Translations under genes and position numbers: made by a program | Source: Janthinobacterium agaricidamnosum NBRC 102515 = DSM 9628 | Lineage (GTDB): Bacteria > Pseudomonadota > Gammaproteobacteria > Burkholderiales > Burkholderiaceae_D | Direction: 5' to 3' | DNA length: 64,000 nucleotides | NCBI RefSeq assembly: GCF_000723165.1 | Contig: NZ_HG322949.1 | Coordinates: forward strand, 1,914,921 to 1,978,920 | The notes under the pieces: generated by a model | What the model was told of the DNA's origin: nothing | Database searches by the model: none | The model's input: the letters and a program-made list of their open reading frames with translations, nothing else | Part shown: in pieces, positions 54,760-63,738 of the stretch | Layout of the letters: every line of letters begins with the position of its first letter | How positions within the stretch are numbered: the first letter of the stretch is position 1

Positions 54760-56007
54760 ATGAAAAACCGCCGCCTGCTGATCCTGTACATCATGCTGAT
54801 CTGGTTCGTCATTTCGTTCGTGACCAACTTGATCGGCCCCCTGATGCCCATCATTATCAATGACTTCCACCTGAGCCTCGGCTTAGCCGGTTTTCTGCCA
54901 TTTTCCTTTTTTCTGGCGTATGGCTTGATTTCGATTCCAGGCGGCATATTAGTGGAACGCAAGGGCGCGCGCACCACCTTGCTGATCGCATTCGGCCTGA
55001 ACCTGCTGGGCAGCCTGGCGATTGCGCTCAAGCCCGAGTATGGCTTCGTCATCGGCGGCTTGTTCGTTATCGGCCTCGGCATGGCGCTGCTGCAAGTGGT
55101 GATCAACCCGCTGTTGCGCACCACCGGCGGCGAATCCCAGTTCGCGTTTTTCTCGGTGATGGGGCAACTGGTGTTCGGCCTGGCGTCGTTCGTCAGCCCG
55201 GTGATTTTCCAATGGCTGATGGAGCGCCCCGGCGCGGCCGGTTCGGCGCTGGTGTGGGTGGTGTTTTACTGGGCGTTTTCGGGACTGTTTTTCGCCTTGA
55301 TCGCCATCAATTACAGCTTGCCGCTGCCACGGCTGGAACTGACCGATGCTGAAAAGGCCGGCGGCTGGGGTGCTTACCGCGAATTGTTGAGCCGTAAAGA
55401 TGTGCGCTTGTTCTTCATCGGCATCGTCGCCTACGTCGGCACCGAGCAAACGCTGGCCAACTGGATGTCGCAATTCCTGATCACCTACCACCATTTTTCG
55501 GCAACCGGCGCTGCCGCCGACGCGGTCGGTCAATTCTGGGGCTTGATGTCGCTGGGTTGCCTGGTCGGCCTGGTGATGCTGAAACTGCTCGACTCGAAGA
55601 TTGTGCTGGCCATCTTTTCGGTGATGGCGCTGGCTTGTGTCGGGTTGGCGCTGTACGGCACGGCAGGGGTCGCGATCCTGGCTTTCCCGGCGGCTGGATT
55701 CTGCCTGTCGGTAATGTTTTCGGTGATCTTTTCGCTGGCCCTCAATTCCGTGCCGCGCCATCAGGGCGCCTTTTCCGGCATCTTGTGCACCGGCATCCTG
55801 GGTGGCGCCGTGGTGCCGCTGCTGGTCGGCCAACTGGGCGATCACATCGGCCTGCGCGCCGCAATGAACGTGGTGTTCGTGACACTGGGCTTTATTTTCG
55901 CGATCAGCTTCTGGGCGCGGCCATTGATCAGCAATGAAACATCGGGCTGGTTCAAATTCGGCAAGCGCTTGGCTCCTGGCCAGCAGGGCGCTGATTTCTC
56001 ACATTAA
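54760..56007 (+). CDS. MFS sugar transporter (FucP-like)
   Basis: A 415-aa major-facilitator protein with 12 hydrophobic spans, resembling the fucose/glucose (FHS) proton symporters (LIGPLMPIIINDFHLSLGLAG, PGGILVERKGARTTLL, NPLLRTTGG). It should carry the monosaccharide released by GH9 across the inner membrane. AAGAGA precedes the ATG. Co-transcribed with the kinase. Confidence 0.87.
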   Translation: MKNRRLLILYIMLIWFVISFVTNLIGPLMPIIINDFHLSLGLAGFLPFSFFLAYGLISIPGGILVERKGARTTLLIAFGLNLLGSLAIALKPEYGFVIGGLFVIGLGMALLQVVINPLLRTTGGESQFAFFSVMGQLVFGLASFVSPVIFQWLMERPGAAGSALVWVVFYWAFSGLFFALIAINYSLPLPRLELTDAEKAGGWGAYRELLSRKDVRLFFIGIVAYVGTEQTLANWMSQFLITYHHFSATGAAADAVGQFWGLMSLGCLVGLVMLKLLDSKIVLAIFSVMALACVGLALYGTAGVAILAFPAAGFCLSVMFSVIFSLALNSVPRHQGAFSGILCTGILGGAVVPLLVGQLGDHIGLRAAMNVVFVTLGFIFAISFWARPLISNETSGWFKFGKRLAPGQQGADFSH

Positions 56008-56098
56008 ACGGCAGCACCGGATTGCAAGACGCTTGACCCCTCGTCACCGGGATCTGATTTTACACAATAACTAAACCACAAGAGTAGTCGGAGAATAC

Positions 56099-58801
56099 AT
56101 GCATATCGTACATCGCACCCCCGTCGCCATCGCCGTCGCCATGGCGCTCAACAGCCTGATGGGCGTGGCCCATGCGCAACAGGCCCATGTGCCGGAAACC
56201 CCCGCCGCCGATGCGGCGCCGGAACAGATCGTTGTCACGGGCTTGCGCGCCTCGCGCGAAAAATCGCTGGTCAAGAAACGTGACGCCGATTCCGTCATGG
56301 ATGTGATTTCCGCCGAGGATATCGGGAAACTGCCGGACAAGAATATCGCCGATGCGGTGCAGCGCTTGCCAGGTGTCAATATCAGTTCCGGTTCCGGCGG
56401 GCAGGGCGGTTTTTCCGAGAATGACCGGGTCAGCATCCGCGGCACCAATCCCAGCCTGACGCAAACCACGGTCAACGGCCACACCATCGCCACCGGCGAC
56501 TGGTATGTCGGCGACCAGAGCGGCACCGTGGGACGCAGCGTCAGCTTTACCTTGCTGCCATCCGAAATCGTCGGCTCGGTCGAAGTACTCAAGAGCGCGC
56601 AGGCCGACCTGATCGAAGGCGGCACCACCGGCAGCGTCAACATCGTCACCCGCAAGCCGCTCGACTTCAAGAAAACCCTGACGCTGGAAGCCACGGTGCA
56701 AGGCATGTATGCGGACTTGCCGGGCAAGACCTCGCCGCATGCGAACGCCTTGCTGAACTGGCGCAACGAGGACAAGACCCTCGGCGTGCTGTTCCAGGCA
56801 TTTTCCGAATCGCGCAATGAGCGCCGCGACGGCCAGGAACTGTTCTTGCTGGGACAGGGCACGATTAGCCATCCGGACGTCATTGCCGCGCATCCGGACT
56901 TGAACGGCGTGGCCTATCCGGCGCAAATCGGCTCGTCGCTGTTCACCCAGAAAAGCCAGCGCCGCGGCGCCTTGCTCGACGTGCAATTGAAGCCGAGCCG
57001 CGCGCTGACGCTGGAAGCCAACGGTTTTTACTCGCACTTCAGCGGCACCAACCTGGATACGAATTACCTGGCCAACCCGACCGGCTTGCTGGAAAACGGC
57101 ATCTCGCCGACCAGCTACAAGGTGGTCAACAACACGCTGGTGTCGGCCACGTTCCCGACGACCCATTTCGATCCGTCCGGCGCCAGCCCAGGCGGCAACC
57201 AGCCGATCGCCGGCTTGCGCGATTCGATCTACCGGCCGAAAGCGGCATCGATGGCGTCCTACCTGGACCTGTCGGCCAAATACCGGCCCAGCGACCGCTG
57301 GCAAATCACCACCCAGGTCGGGTATACCAAGGGCCTGGGCGAGACCCCGCATGATTACGGGCACGAGGCATATCTGATCAACTCGGGACTGTCGTACCAG
57401 ATGCACGGCAAGGGCAGCCCGGCCGATGTCGCCTTCCCCGGCGTCGATACCGGCAATTTCAACAATCCGGCCAATGTCACCAACGGCGGCAGCTGGTCCA
57501 GTACCTATCATGTGGCCGACAGCGAAGCCTACGGACAGCTCGATGCGCTGGTCGACCTGGGCCACGGTTACCTGGAAAGCGCCAAGTTCGGCATCCGTTA
57601 CGCATCCCATAAGCGCGAGTCGGAGGGCCGCAATTTCGGCTGTTCGGCCGATGCGAATCATGCCTGTTTTACCAATCCGGGCCAGACCCTGCCTTTGCCG
57701 GCCTGGTCGGGAACTGTTTCGCCGGGTAATTTTGGCAGCGGCCTCGGCGGCGGTTCCGGTTTCCTGTCGCGTTTCTGGACGCTGGAACCGGGCGCGATCG
57801 CCGCCTGGCAAAGTGCCTACAACGGCGTCGACCTGGGACCGAACTACCAGGGTAATTTCAAGATCAATGAAAAGGTCGCGGCCGCCTACGGCATGGTGAA
57901 CCTGGCCGGCGACGGCTGGCGCGGCAATGTCGGTCTGCGGGTGGCGAATACCCGCCAAAGCAGCATGGGTTACAACTTCGACGCCACCACCTTGCCGGTG
58001 GCCTTGACGGTGGAACACAATTACACCGATGTGTTGCCTAGCGCAAACATCAAGTTCGACTTGAACCAGGACCTGGTGGCCCGCCTGGCCGCCTCGAAAA
58101 CCATGTCGCGTCCGGATTATTCGGCGTTGACGCCGGCGGTGACGCTGAACAATATCAACAACACTGGATCGGCCGGCAACTCCGACTTGAAACCGATCCG
58201 TTCGAATAATGTCGATGCGACGCTGGAATGGTATTTCGCGCCCCGTTCGTTGTTGTCGGTGGCCGGCTTTTACATGGACATGCCGTCGTATGTCACCTTC
58301 GTCCAGAGCAACCGGCGCTACTTGAATACCTCGGTCAATCAGTTCGCCGATTTCTCGCTGACGTCGCCGGTCAACATCGCGGCCAAGAACAAGGGTGTTG
58401 AACTGGCCTGGCAGCAACCGCTGTGGCGTGACTTCGGCGCGTTGCTGAACTATACCTACGCCAATGGCCGCACGGCCGACGGCATGTCGCTGGTCGGTTC
58501 GTCGGCGAACACGTTCAACACCGAGGTCTACTACGAAAAAGAAGGGTTCAGCACGCGGCTGGCCTATACCTACCGCTCCTCTTTCCTGGTCGGCCTGGCC
58601 AATGTTTCGCCGCAATACGCCGCAGGCATGGGAACACTGGCGATGTCGCTCAATTACAAGATCAACGATCACGTAACCGTGACTTTCGATGCATTGAACC
58701 TGAACAACCCAGTATTGAAGTATTACGCGAACGCCGAGCGCCCGCAGGCATTTTATTCGAGCGGACGGCAGTTCTTCCTCGGCGTACGACTGGCCAATTA
58801 A
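56099..58801 (+). CDS. TonB-dependent receptor, carbohydrate-type
   Basis: A 900-aa outer-membrane receptor of the large TIGR01782-like class often found with polysaccharide systems. It has a signal peptide ending at VAHA, the TonB-box region PEQIVVTGLRASREKSL, a plug (SAEDIGKLPDKNIADAVQRL, VEVLKSAQADLIEGGTTGSV) and a barrel ending in FFLGVRLAN. It probably imports chitooligosaccharides. A hairpin follows the stop, separating it from the first chitosanase. Confidence 0.92.
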   Translation: MHIVHRTPVAIAVAMALNSLMGVAHAQQAHVPETPAADAAPEQIVVTGLRASREKSLVKKRDADSVMDVISAEDIGKLPDKNIADAVQRLPGVNISSGSGGQGGFSENDRVSIRGTNPSLTQTTVNGHTIATGDWYVGDQSGTVGRSVSFTLLPSEIVGSVEVLKSAQADLIEGGTTGSVNIVTRKPLDFKKTLTLEATVQGMYADLPGKTSPHANALLNWRNEDKTLGVLFQAFSESRNERRDGQELFLLGQGTISHPDVIAAHPDLNGVAYPAQIGSSLFTQKSQRRGALLDVQLKPSRALTLEANGFYSHFSGTNLDTNYLANPTGLLENGISPTSYKVVNNTLVSATFPTTHFDPSGASPGGNQPIAGLRDSIYRPKAASMASYLDLSAKYRPSDRWQITTQVGYTKGLGETPHDYGHEAYLINSGLSYQMHGKGSPADVAFPGVDTGNFNNPANVTNGGSWSSTYHVADSEAYGQLDALVDLGHGYLESAKFGIRYASHKRESEGRNFGCSADANHACFTNPGQTLPLPAWSGTVSPGNFGSGLGGGSGFLSRFWTLEPGAIAAWQSAYNGVDLGPNYQGNFKINEKVAAAYGMVNLAGDGWRGNVGLRVANTRQSSMGYNFDATTLPVALTVEHNYTDVLPSANIKFDLNQDLVARLAASKTMSRPDYSALTPAVTLNNINNTGSAGNSDLKPIRSNNVDATLEWYFAPRSLLSVAGFYMDMPSYVTFVQSNRRYLNTSVNQFADFSLTSPVNIAAKNKGVELAWQQPLWRDFGALLNYTYANGRTADGMSLVGSSANTFNTEVYYEKEGFSTRLAYTYRSSFLVGLANVSPQYAAGMGTLAMSLNYKINDHVTVTFDALNLNNPVLKYYANAERPQAFYSSGRQFFLGVRLAN

Positions 58802-58815
58802 GCGGCCGGTGATAG

Positions 58816-58836
58816 TCGCCAGGCATGACCTGGCGA
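58816..58836 (+). terminator. Hairpin after the TonB receptor, first copy of a duplicated unit
   Basis: TCGCCAGG and CCTGGCGA form a perfect 8-bp stem with a 5-nt loop. No T run follows. The same hairpin recurs at 59983. Confidence 0.6.
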
Positions 58837-58873
58837 ACAACAGCATCACCCTGTAATTGGTTTCAATTTAAAT

Positions 58874-58914
58874 AATATCCTGTCTCGGGAGGGGGGAGTA
58901 TCGCCTGATGGTTT
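58874..58914 (+). repeat. Duplicated upstream element, copy 1
   Basis: AATATCCTGT-TCGG-AGG...ATCGCCTGATGGTTT recurs at 60043-60082 and ends ~107 bp before chitosanase 1. It is conserved between the two copies while the spacer to the start codon has diverged. Confidence 0.65.
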
Positions 58915-59020
58915 TGCATCCGGCGCTGCCGCCCGCCCAGGGGGGAGTGCATCCAAAAATTGCTGTTCATACGAACGGTGACCCGGGGCGTTTTGCTCCA
59001 TAACCTGAAGAGGTAGCCAA

Positions 59021-59950
59021 ATGAATCAATATTTTCCGCAGTTTTCCAAACAATTAGTGGCTTGCGTCGCCAGCGCCGTGCTGGTGGTCGGTTGCGGCGG
59101 CGGTAACGAGCCGATCGGCAGCAGCCGGCAAGCGGCCCAGTCGGTCGCCGTGGCGGCAGCGATCGACCACGATGCAAGGTTCCCTGCTGCGACGCTGCAG
59201 TTCTTGAAGGATACAACGGGACTGGACGGCGAACAATGGGACAACATCATGCAGTTAGTTAACAAGCCCGAGCAGGACCAGCTCGATTGGACCAAATTTT
59301 ATGGTTACTGTGAAAAACTGGGCGATGGCCGCGGCTACACCATCGGTATCTTCGGCGCCACTACCGGCGGCTCGAACGACGCCAATCCGGATGGCCCGGA
59401 ATTATTCACCGCCTTCGACCGTGCCAGCGGCACGGCCGTGCCCAGCATCGCCGGCGGATTGGCGCTTGCCGGCCTGAGCGCAGCAGCCACGCCTAGTGCC
59501 AACGGCAAAACCATCAAAGTGACGGACGGCCCGGCATTTATCGCCGGTGTTGCCAAATTGCAAGACAATCTTGCTTGGCAAGATGCGATGTGGAAAACCT
59601 TCTACAAGGTCTACATTCAATATTCCGTCCAGCAAGCGAGCCAGCGCGGTTTTGCCGATGCGCTGACGATCGGCTCCTTCGTCGATACCGCACTGAACCA
59701 GGGGGCCGACGGCGGCAAGAATACCTTGGAAGGCTTGTTGAAGCGCACCAGCACCAGCACGGACGAGGTGACGTTCCTGACAGATTTCTACGCCAAGCGC
59801 GCGCTGGTCGTCGATACCAACCAATTCAACCAGAAGCCGAACGGCGCCCACCGCGTCCAGCAATGGCTCGACCTGATGAATCTGCAATTGTTCTCGCTTA
59901 AAAACGCCGACGACGCGGTCGTCAAGGTGACCAGCTGGGTCGTGAAGTAA
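59021..59950 (+). CDS. GH46 endo-chitosanase lipoprotein, copy 1
   Basis: A 309-aa lipoprotein (lipobox VVGC at 22-25, then GGG) with a GH46 domain. The catalytic Glu84 (NKPEQD) and Asp102 (LGDGRGYTIGIFGATTGG) are 18 residues apart, exactly as Glu22/Asp40 in Streptomyces N174 chitosanase. Around them lie DWTKFYGYCE and DGPELFTAFD. Length fits the family. It should cleave chitosan at the cell surface to feed the TonB receptor. It is half of a tandem duplication with the next gene. AGAGGT precedes the ATG. Confidence 0.9.
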   Translation: MNQYFPQFSKQLVACVASAVLVVGCGGGNEPIGSSRQAAQSVAVAAAIDHDARFPAATLQFLKDTTGLDGEQWDNIMQLVNKPEQDQLDWTKFYGYCEKLGDGRGYTIGIFGATTGGSNDANPDGPELFTAFDRASGTAVPSIAGGLALAGLSAAATPSANGKTIKVTDGPAFIAGVAKLQDNLAWQDAMWKTFYKVYIQYSVQQASQRGFADALTIGSFVDTALNQGADGGKNTLEGLLKRTSTSTDEVTFLTDFYAKRALVVDTNQFNQKPNGAHRVQQWLDLMNLQLFSLKNADDAVVKVTSWVVK

Positions 59951-59982
59951 TACCGGCAAGCCTGACCTTCGATGATCGCCGC

Positions 59983-60007
59983 AGTCGCCAGGCCAGCCCT
60001 GGCGACT
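59983..60007 (+). terminator. Hairpin after chitosanase 1, second copy of duplicated unit
   Basis: AGTCGCCAGG and CCTGGCGACT form a perfect 10-bp stem with a 5-nt loop, 33 bp after the stop. There is no T run. Confidence 0.6.
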
Positions 60008-60042
60008 GATGGCATCCCCCTGTAATGCATTGTAATTCAAGA

Positions 60043-60082
60043 AATATCCTGTTTCGGAAGGCAGGGCATCGCCTGATGGTTT
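60043..60082 (+). repeat. Duplicated upstream element, copy 2
   Basis: The counterpart of 58874-58914, lying ~80 bp before chitosanase 2. The distance from the preceding hairpin (60 bp) matches copy 1 (58 bp). Confidence 0.65.
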
Positions 60083-60163
60083 GCCATGCGGCGATAGCGC
60101 CTGCCCGGAACAGGCTTACCCGGAGCATTTTGCTCCCTTGTTGTTAACCTGGAGAGGCATCTG

Positions 60164-61072
60164 ATGAAGCAACATTTCAAACAATTAGTCGCTTGCGTGG
60201 CAAGCGCCGTGCTGGTGGTCGGTTGTGGCGGCGGCAACGAACCGGCCGGCAGCAGTCAACAACAACTGGCCAAGTCGGTCGCCGTGGCGGCAGCGATCAA
60301 CCATGATGCGAATTTCCCTGCCGCGACGCTGCAGTTCCTGAAGGAAAAAACGGGGCTGGATGGCGAACAGTGGGACAACATCATGCGCGTGGTCAACAAG
60401 CCGGAGCAGGATTCGCCGGACTGGAACAAGTTTTATGGTTATTGCGAAGATATTAAAGATGACCGCGGTTACACCATCGGTATTTTCGGCGCCACCACCG
60501 GCGGCTCCAACGATGGCAACCCGGATGGCCCGGCATTGTTTACCGCTTTCGACGCCGCCAACGGCGCCGCGGTGCCTAGCGTGGCCGGCGGATTGCAGCG
60601 TGCCGGCGTGAACGGTGTCATGAACGGCAAGATCCTGAAAATTACCGACACCGCGAAAGTGTTTTGCAAACAGATCAAGGGTTTGCAAAACAATCCTGCC
60701 TGGCAAGATGCGATGTGGAAAACCTTCTACAGCGTCTATATCGACTACACGATTCAGCAAGCAACCCAGCGCGGTTACACCAGCGCGCTGACCATCGGCT
60801 CCTTCCTGGATACGGCGCTGAACCAGGGGGCGGACGGTGGTGAGAATACCCTGGAAGGCCTGTTGTCGCGCACCAGCGGCACGGATGAGGCAGCGTTCCT
60901 GACGGATTTCTATGCCAAACGCACGCTGGTGGTCGATACCCACCAATTTAACCAGGCGCCGAATGGCGCCCACCGCGTCAAACAATGGAGCGATTTGAAG
61001 AATCTGGGCCTGTTCACGCTCAAGGATGCCGACGCTGCCGTTGCGAAAGTCACCAAGTGGACCTTGAAATAA
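60164..61072 (+). CDS. GH46 endo-chitosanase lipoprotein, copy 2
   Basis: A 302-aa paralogue of the preceding enzyme with the same lipobox (VVGC at 18-21) and GH46 signatures. Catalytic Glu81 (NKPEQD) and Asp99 are again 18 apart, but the loop after Asp reads DDRGYT instead of DGRGYT. Sequence is closely similar throughout, with differences concentrated at the loop and in mid-domain (residues ~145-165). Two enzymes may differ in chain length or acetylation preference. A strong hairpin follows. Confidence 0.9.
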   Translation: MKQHFKQLVACVASAVLVVGCGGGNEPAGSSQQQLAKSVAVAAAINHDANFPAATLQFLKEKTGLDGEQWDNIMRVVNKPEQDSPDWNKFYGYCEDIKDDRGYTIGIFGATTGGSNDGNPDGPALFTAFDAANGAAVPSVAGGLQRAGVNGVMNGKILKITDTAKVFCKQIKGLQNNPAWQDAMWKTFYSVYIDYTIQQATQRGYTSALTIGSFLDTALNQGADGGENTLEGLLSRTSGTDEAAFLTDFYAKRTLVVDTHQFNQAPNGAHRVKQWSDLKNLGLFTLKDADAAVAKVTKWTLK

Positions 61073-61096
61073 GCGATATCTGACGGTTGAAATCGA

Positions 61097-61131
61097 CGAC
61101 GGCCGCCTGCCGCAAGGCAGGGCGGCCGTCG
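61097..61131. terminator. Strong GNRA-capped hairpin between convergent genes
   Basis: CGACGGCCGCCTGCC and its complement (one bulged base) are capped by GCAA. It lies between chitosanase 2 and the convergent efflux gene; possibly bidirectional. Confidence 0.7.
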
Positions 61132-61147
61132 CTTGGCAACTTCAGCT

Positions 61148-62335
61148 TCAGGCTGCCTGGGCGGGCGCTTCACCCAGTTGCGCCAGCATCCAGCATCCCA
61201 GCGCCACCAGCAAGCCGCCCATCACGCCGTAAGCCAGATTCAGCGCGCTGTCGAACAGCAATGGCGCGACCAGGCCCGACACCAGCGCAAAGATCAGCAT
61301 CTGGATGAACGATTGCAGCGACGCGGCCAGGCCGTTATTGTTCGGGAAATGGTTCAATGCGATCAAGGACATCGGCGGCATCGCCAGCGATAGCGCGAAC
61401 GAGTACAGGAACAGCGGCAGCACAGCCCACGGCACCGCGGCGGTAAACACATGGTTGTAGCCGATATTGATCGCGGCTGCCGCCAGCATCAAGCCGAACG
61501 CGCTCCAGATCAACTGGTTCTGGTGATAGCGGTGCGCCAGCTTGCCCGACAAGGCCGAACCGAACACCATGCCGCTGATCAAAGGAATGAACAGCCACGC
61601 AAACGCGGTCTCCGGCAGATGCAGGATATTCATGATGAAATACGCGGCCGAGCCGATGTACAGCGCAAAGCCGCTGAAGGCGGCGCCGACCGCGACCGAC
61701 AGCAGCAGGAACTGGCGGTGGCGCAGCACTTTCCAGTAATTGCCGGCGATCACATTCAAGTGGAAAGCGTGGCGTTCCGGTTTCGGCAAGCTTTCCGGCA
61801 GCGCGCGGTACACGGTGACCATCATGATGATGCCGAAGGCGGTCAGGAACCAGAACACCGAACGCCAGCCGAACGACACTTGCAGCCAGCCGCCGAGAAT
61901 CGGCGCGATGGCCGGCGCCAGGCCGAACACCATCATGATCTGCGACAGTATCTTTTGCGCTTCGGCGCCGGAAAAACGGTCTTGCACGACCGCCCGGCTG
62001 ACCACCGAACCGGCGCCCGCCGCCAGGCCCTGCAACACGCGGCAGGCCAGCAGCCAGCCCAGCGACGGCGCCAGCGCAGCGCCGAACGACGCAATCACAT
62101 ACACTAGCAGCGATACCAGCAGCACCGGACGGCGGCCGAAGGAATCTGAAATAGTGCCGTAAAACAACATCATGAACGCAAAGGTGAACAAGAACACGCT
62201 CAGGGTTTGCTGGACCAGCAGCGGACTGGCGTTGAATGTGTGCGCGATGGCGGGAAAAGACGGCAGATAGGTGTCGATGGCGAGTGGGCCGACCATGGTC
62301 AGTCCCGCCAGGATGAAGGTAAGTTTCTTGTTCAT
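61148..62335 (-). CDS. Bcr/CflA-family MFS drug efflux pump
   Basis: A 395-aa, 12-helix MFS exporter of the bicyclomycin/chloramphenicol group (LTMVGPLAIDTYLPSFPAIA at the N-terminus, SFGRRPVLLVSLLVYVIAS, LQGLAAGAGSVVSRAVV). It expels small drugs by H+ antiport. It converges on the chitosan operon across a hairpin and is unlikely to belong to it. Confidence 0.92.
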   Translation of the reverse strand: MNKKLTFILAGLTMVGPLAIDTYLPSFPAIAHTFNASPLLVQQTLSVFLFTFAFMMLFYGTISDSFGRRPVLLVSLLVYVIASFGAALAPSLGWLLACRVLQGLAAGAGSVVSRAVVQDRFSGAEAQKILSQIMMVFGLAPAIAPILGGWLQVSFGWRSVFWFLTAFGIIMMVTVYRALPESLPKPERHAFHLNVIAGNYWKVLRHRQFLLLSVAVGAAFSGFALYIGSAAYFIMNILHLPETAFAWLFIPLISGMVFGSALSGKLAHRYHQNQLIWSAFGLMLAAAAINIGYNHVFTAAVPWAVLPLFLYSFALSLAMPPMSLIALNHFPNNNGLAASLQSFIQMLIFALVSGLVAPLLFDSALNLAYGVMGGLLVALGCWMLAQLGEAPAQAA

Positions 62336-62542
62336 TTTAGGCGCTGGTACGTTGGCCGTGTATTTTACGCTAGTCGCAATATTTAGGCTGCCGCCGCTTA
62401 TTTATAAGAGGTATATCGATAGATGGAAAGCGTATATCGATGTGCGAAATTATTCTTTCGCTTTTTCAGGGCGGCTACTTAAGCTGTGCCGTTTGTTATG
62501 CTTGTCCTTAATGCTTGGCCCTCTTTGGCAGGATGAAAAAAA

Positions 62543-63514
62543 ATGAAAATTGAACCATTTGAGCAAACCGGCGCCAGGTCATCGCACTGGAACCTGGGTA
62601 CGATCATCGATGAATTGCGTATTTCGCGCGAAGCGACCCACAATATCCGGCATCAGGGCCGGGTGCGCGAGTTGCCGTCGCGCGAGGTCTTGACGGTGAT
62701 CGTCAACGGCTTGTCGGCGGTGCTGTTCCCGACCCATTACGGGCGGCCCAACCTGACCGATGAAAGCATCGATTATTTTGTCGGCGACACCTTGAATACC
62801 ACGCTGAACCGCCTGACCGAGCAGGTTCGGCGGGGTTTGCTGTTTGACGGGACCGGGCAAGCCGGGCCGGGCGGCAGCGCGGAAACGCTGGACGATGCGG
62901 CGCTGGCGCTCAAGGCCCACGAGATCACCCGCGAATTCGCCGCCGGCCTGCCCGCCATCCGCGCCTTGCTGGTGTCGGACGTGCAGGCGGCGTTCGCCGG
63001 CGACCCGGCCGCCACGTCGGTGGCCGAAATCATGCTGTGCTATCCGGGCACCATCGCGATCTTGTATTACCGCCTGGCGCACCGGCTGCACCAGCTGGGC
63101 GCGCGCTTCCTGGCGCGGCTGGTGTCCGACATCGGCCATTCGCTGACCGGCATCGACATCCATCCCGGCGCGCAAATCGGCGCCAGCTTTTTCATCGACC
63201 ACGGCACCGGCGTGGTGATCGGCGAAACCGCCATCATCGGCCGGCACGTGCGGCTGTACCAGGCGGTGACGCTGGGCGCCAAGCGCTTCCCGGCCGATGA
63301 AACGGGCGCGTTGATCAAGGGCGTGCCGCGCCACCCCATCGTCGAGGACGACGTGGTCGTCTACGCCGGCGCGACGATACTCGGCCGCATCACGATAGGC
63401 GCCGGCTCCACCGTCGGCGGCAATGTCTGGCTGACCCAGAGCGTGCCTCCCGGCAGCAATGTGTCGCAGGCGCAAATGCTCAACGATTGTCCGGAATCCA
63501 CGCGATTTGTTTGA
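62543..63514 (+). CDS. epsC: Serine O-acetyltransferase, EpsC type
   Basis: A 323-aa serine acetyltransferase of the long EpsC subgroup: ~160 N-terminal helical residues precede a left-handed beta-helix domain with the family motif (GIDIHPGAQIG, FIDHGTGVVIGETAIIG, VTLGAKRFP). It makes O-acetylserine for cysteine synthesis. EpsC is also found in exopolysaccharide loci, but no such genes are visible here. Full length; the start at 62543 is the first ATG. Confidence 0.93.
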   Translation: MKIEPFEQTGARSSHWNLGTIIDELRISREATHNIRHQGRVRELPSREVLTVIVNGLSAVLFPTHYGRPNLTDESIDYFVGDTLNTTLNRLTEQVRRGLLFDGTGQAGPGGSAETLDDAALALKAHEITREFAAGLPAIRALLVSDVQAAFAGDPAATSVAEIMLCYPGTIAILYYRLAHRLHQLGARFLARLVSDIGHSLTGIDIHPGAQIGASFFIDHGTGVVIGETAIIGRHVRLYQAVTLGAKRFPADETGALIKGVPRHPIVEDDVVVYAGATILGRITIGAGSTVGGNVWLTQSVPPGSNVSQAQMLNDCPESTRFV

Positions 63515-63738
63515 TCGAAATCAAGCCGCGTAATGGTGCGCGGCGGCATGTCGACAGGGCCGCGCTATGACCGCGCTGGTATGGTATTTGCCGTTTGAAA
63601 CAAAAAAATACGGCGTGATTTTTGACGTATATTGACCGGAAAATAACGCTCAGAATAGCCCCCGGGCGATGCCCAGCTGGCGTCGCCGCGATACAGGAAG
63701 GGCAGCATCCACCTACTATCACAGAGGGAGACCGCGTC

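Noticed and set aside
56060..58849. 929-codon minus-strand open frame
   Set aside because: Antisense shadow of the carbohydrate TonB receptor.
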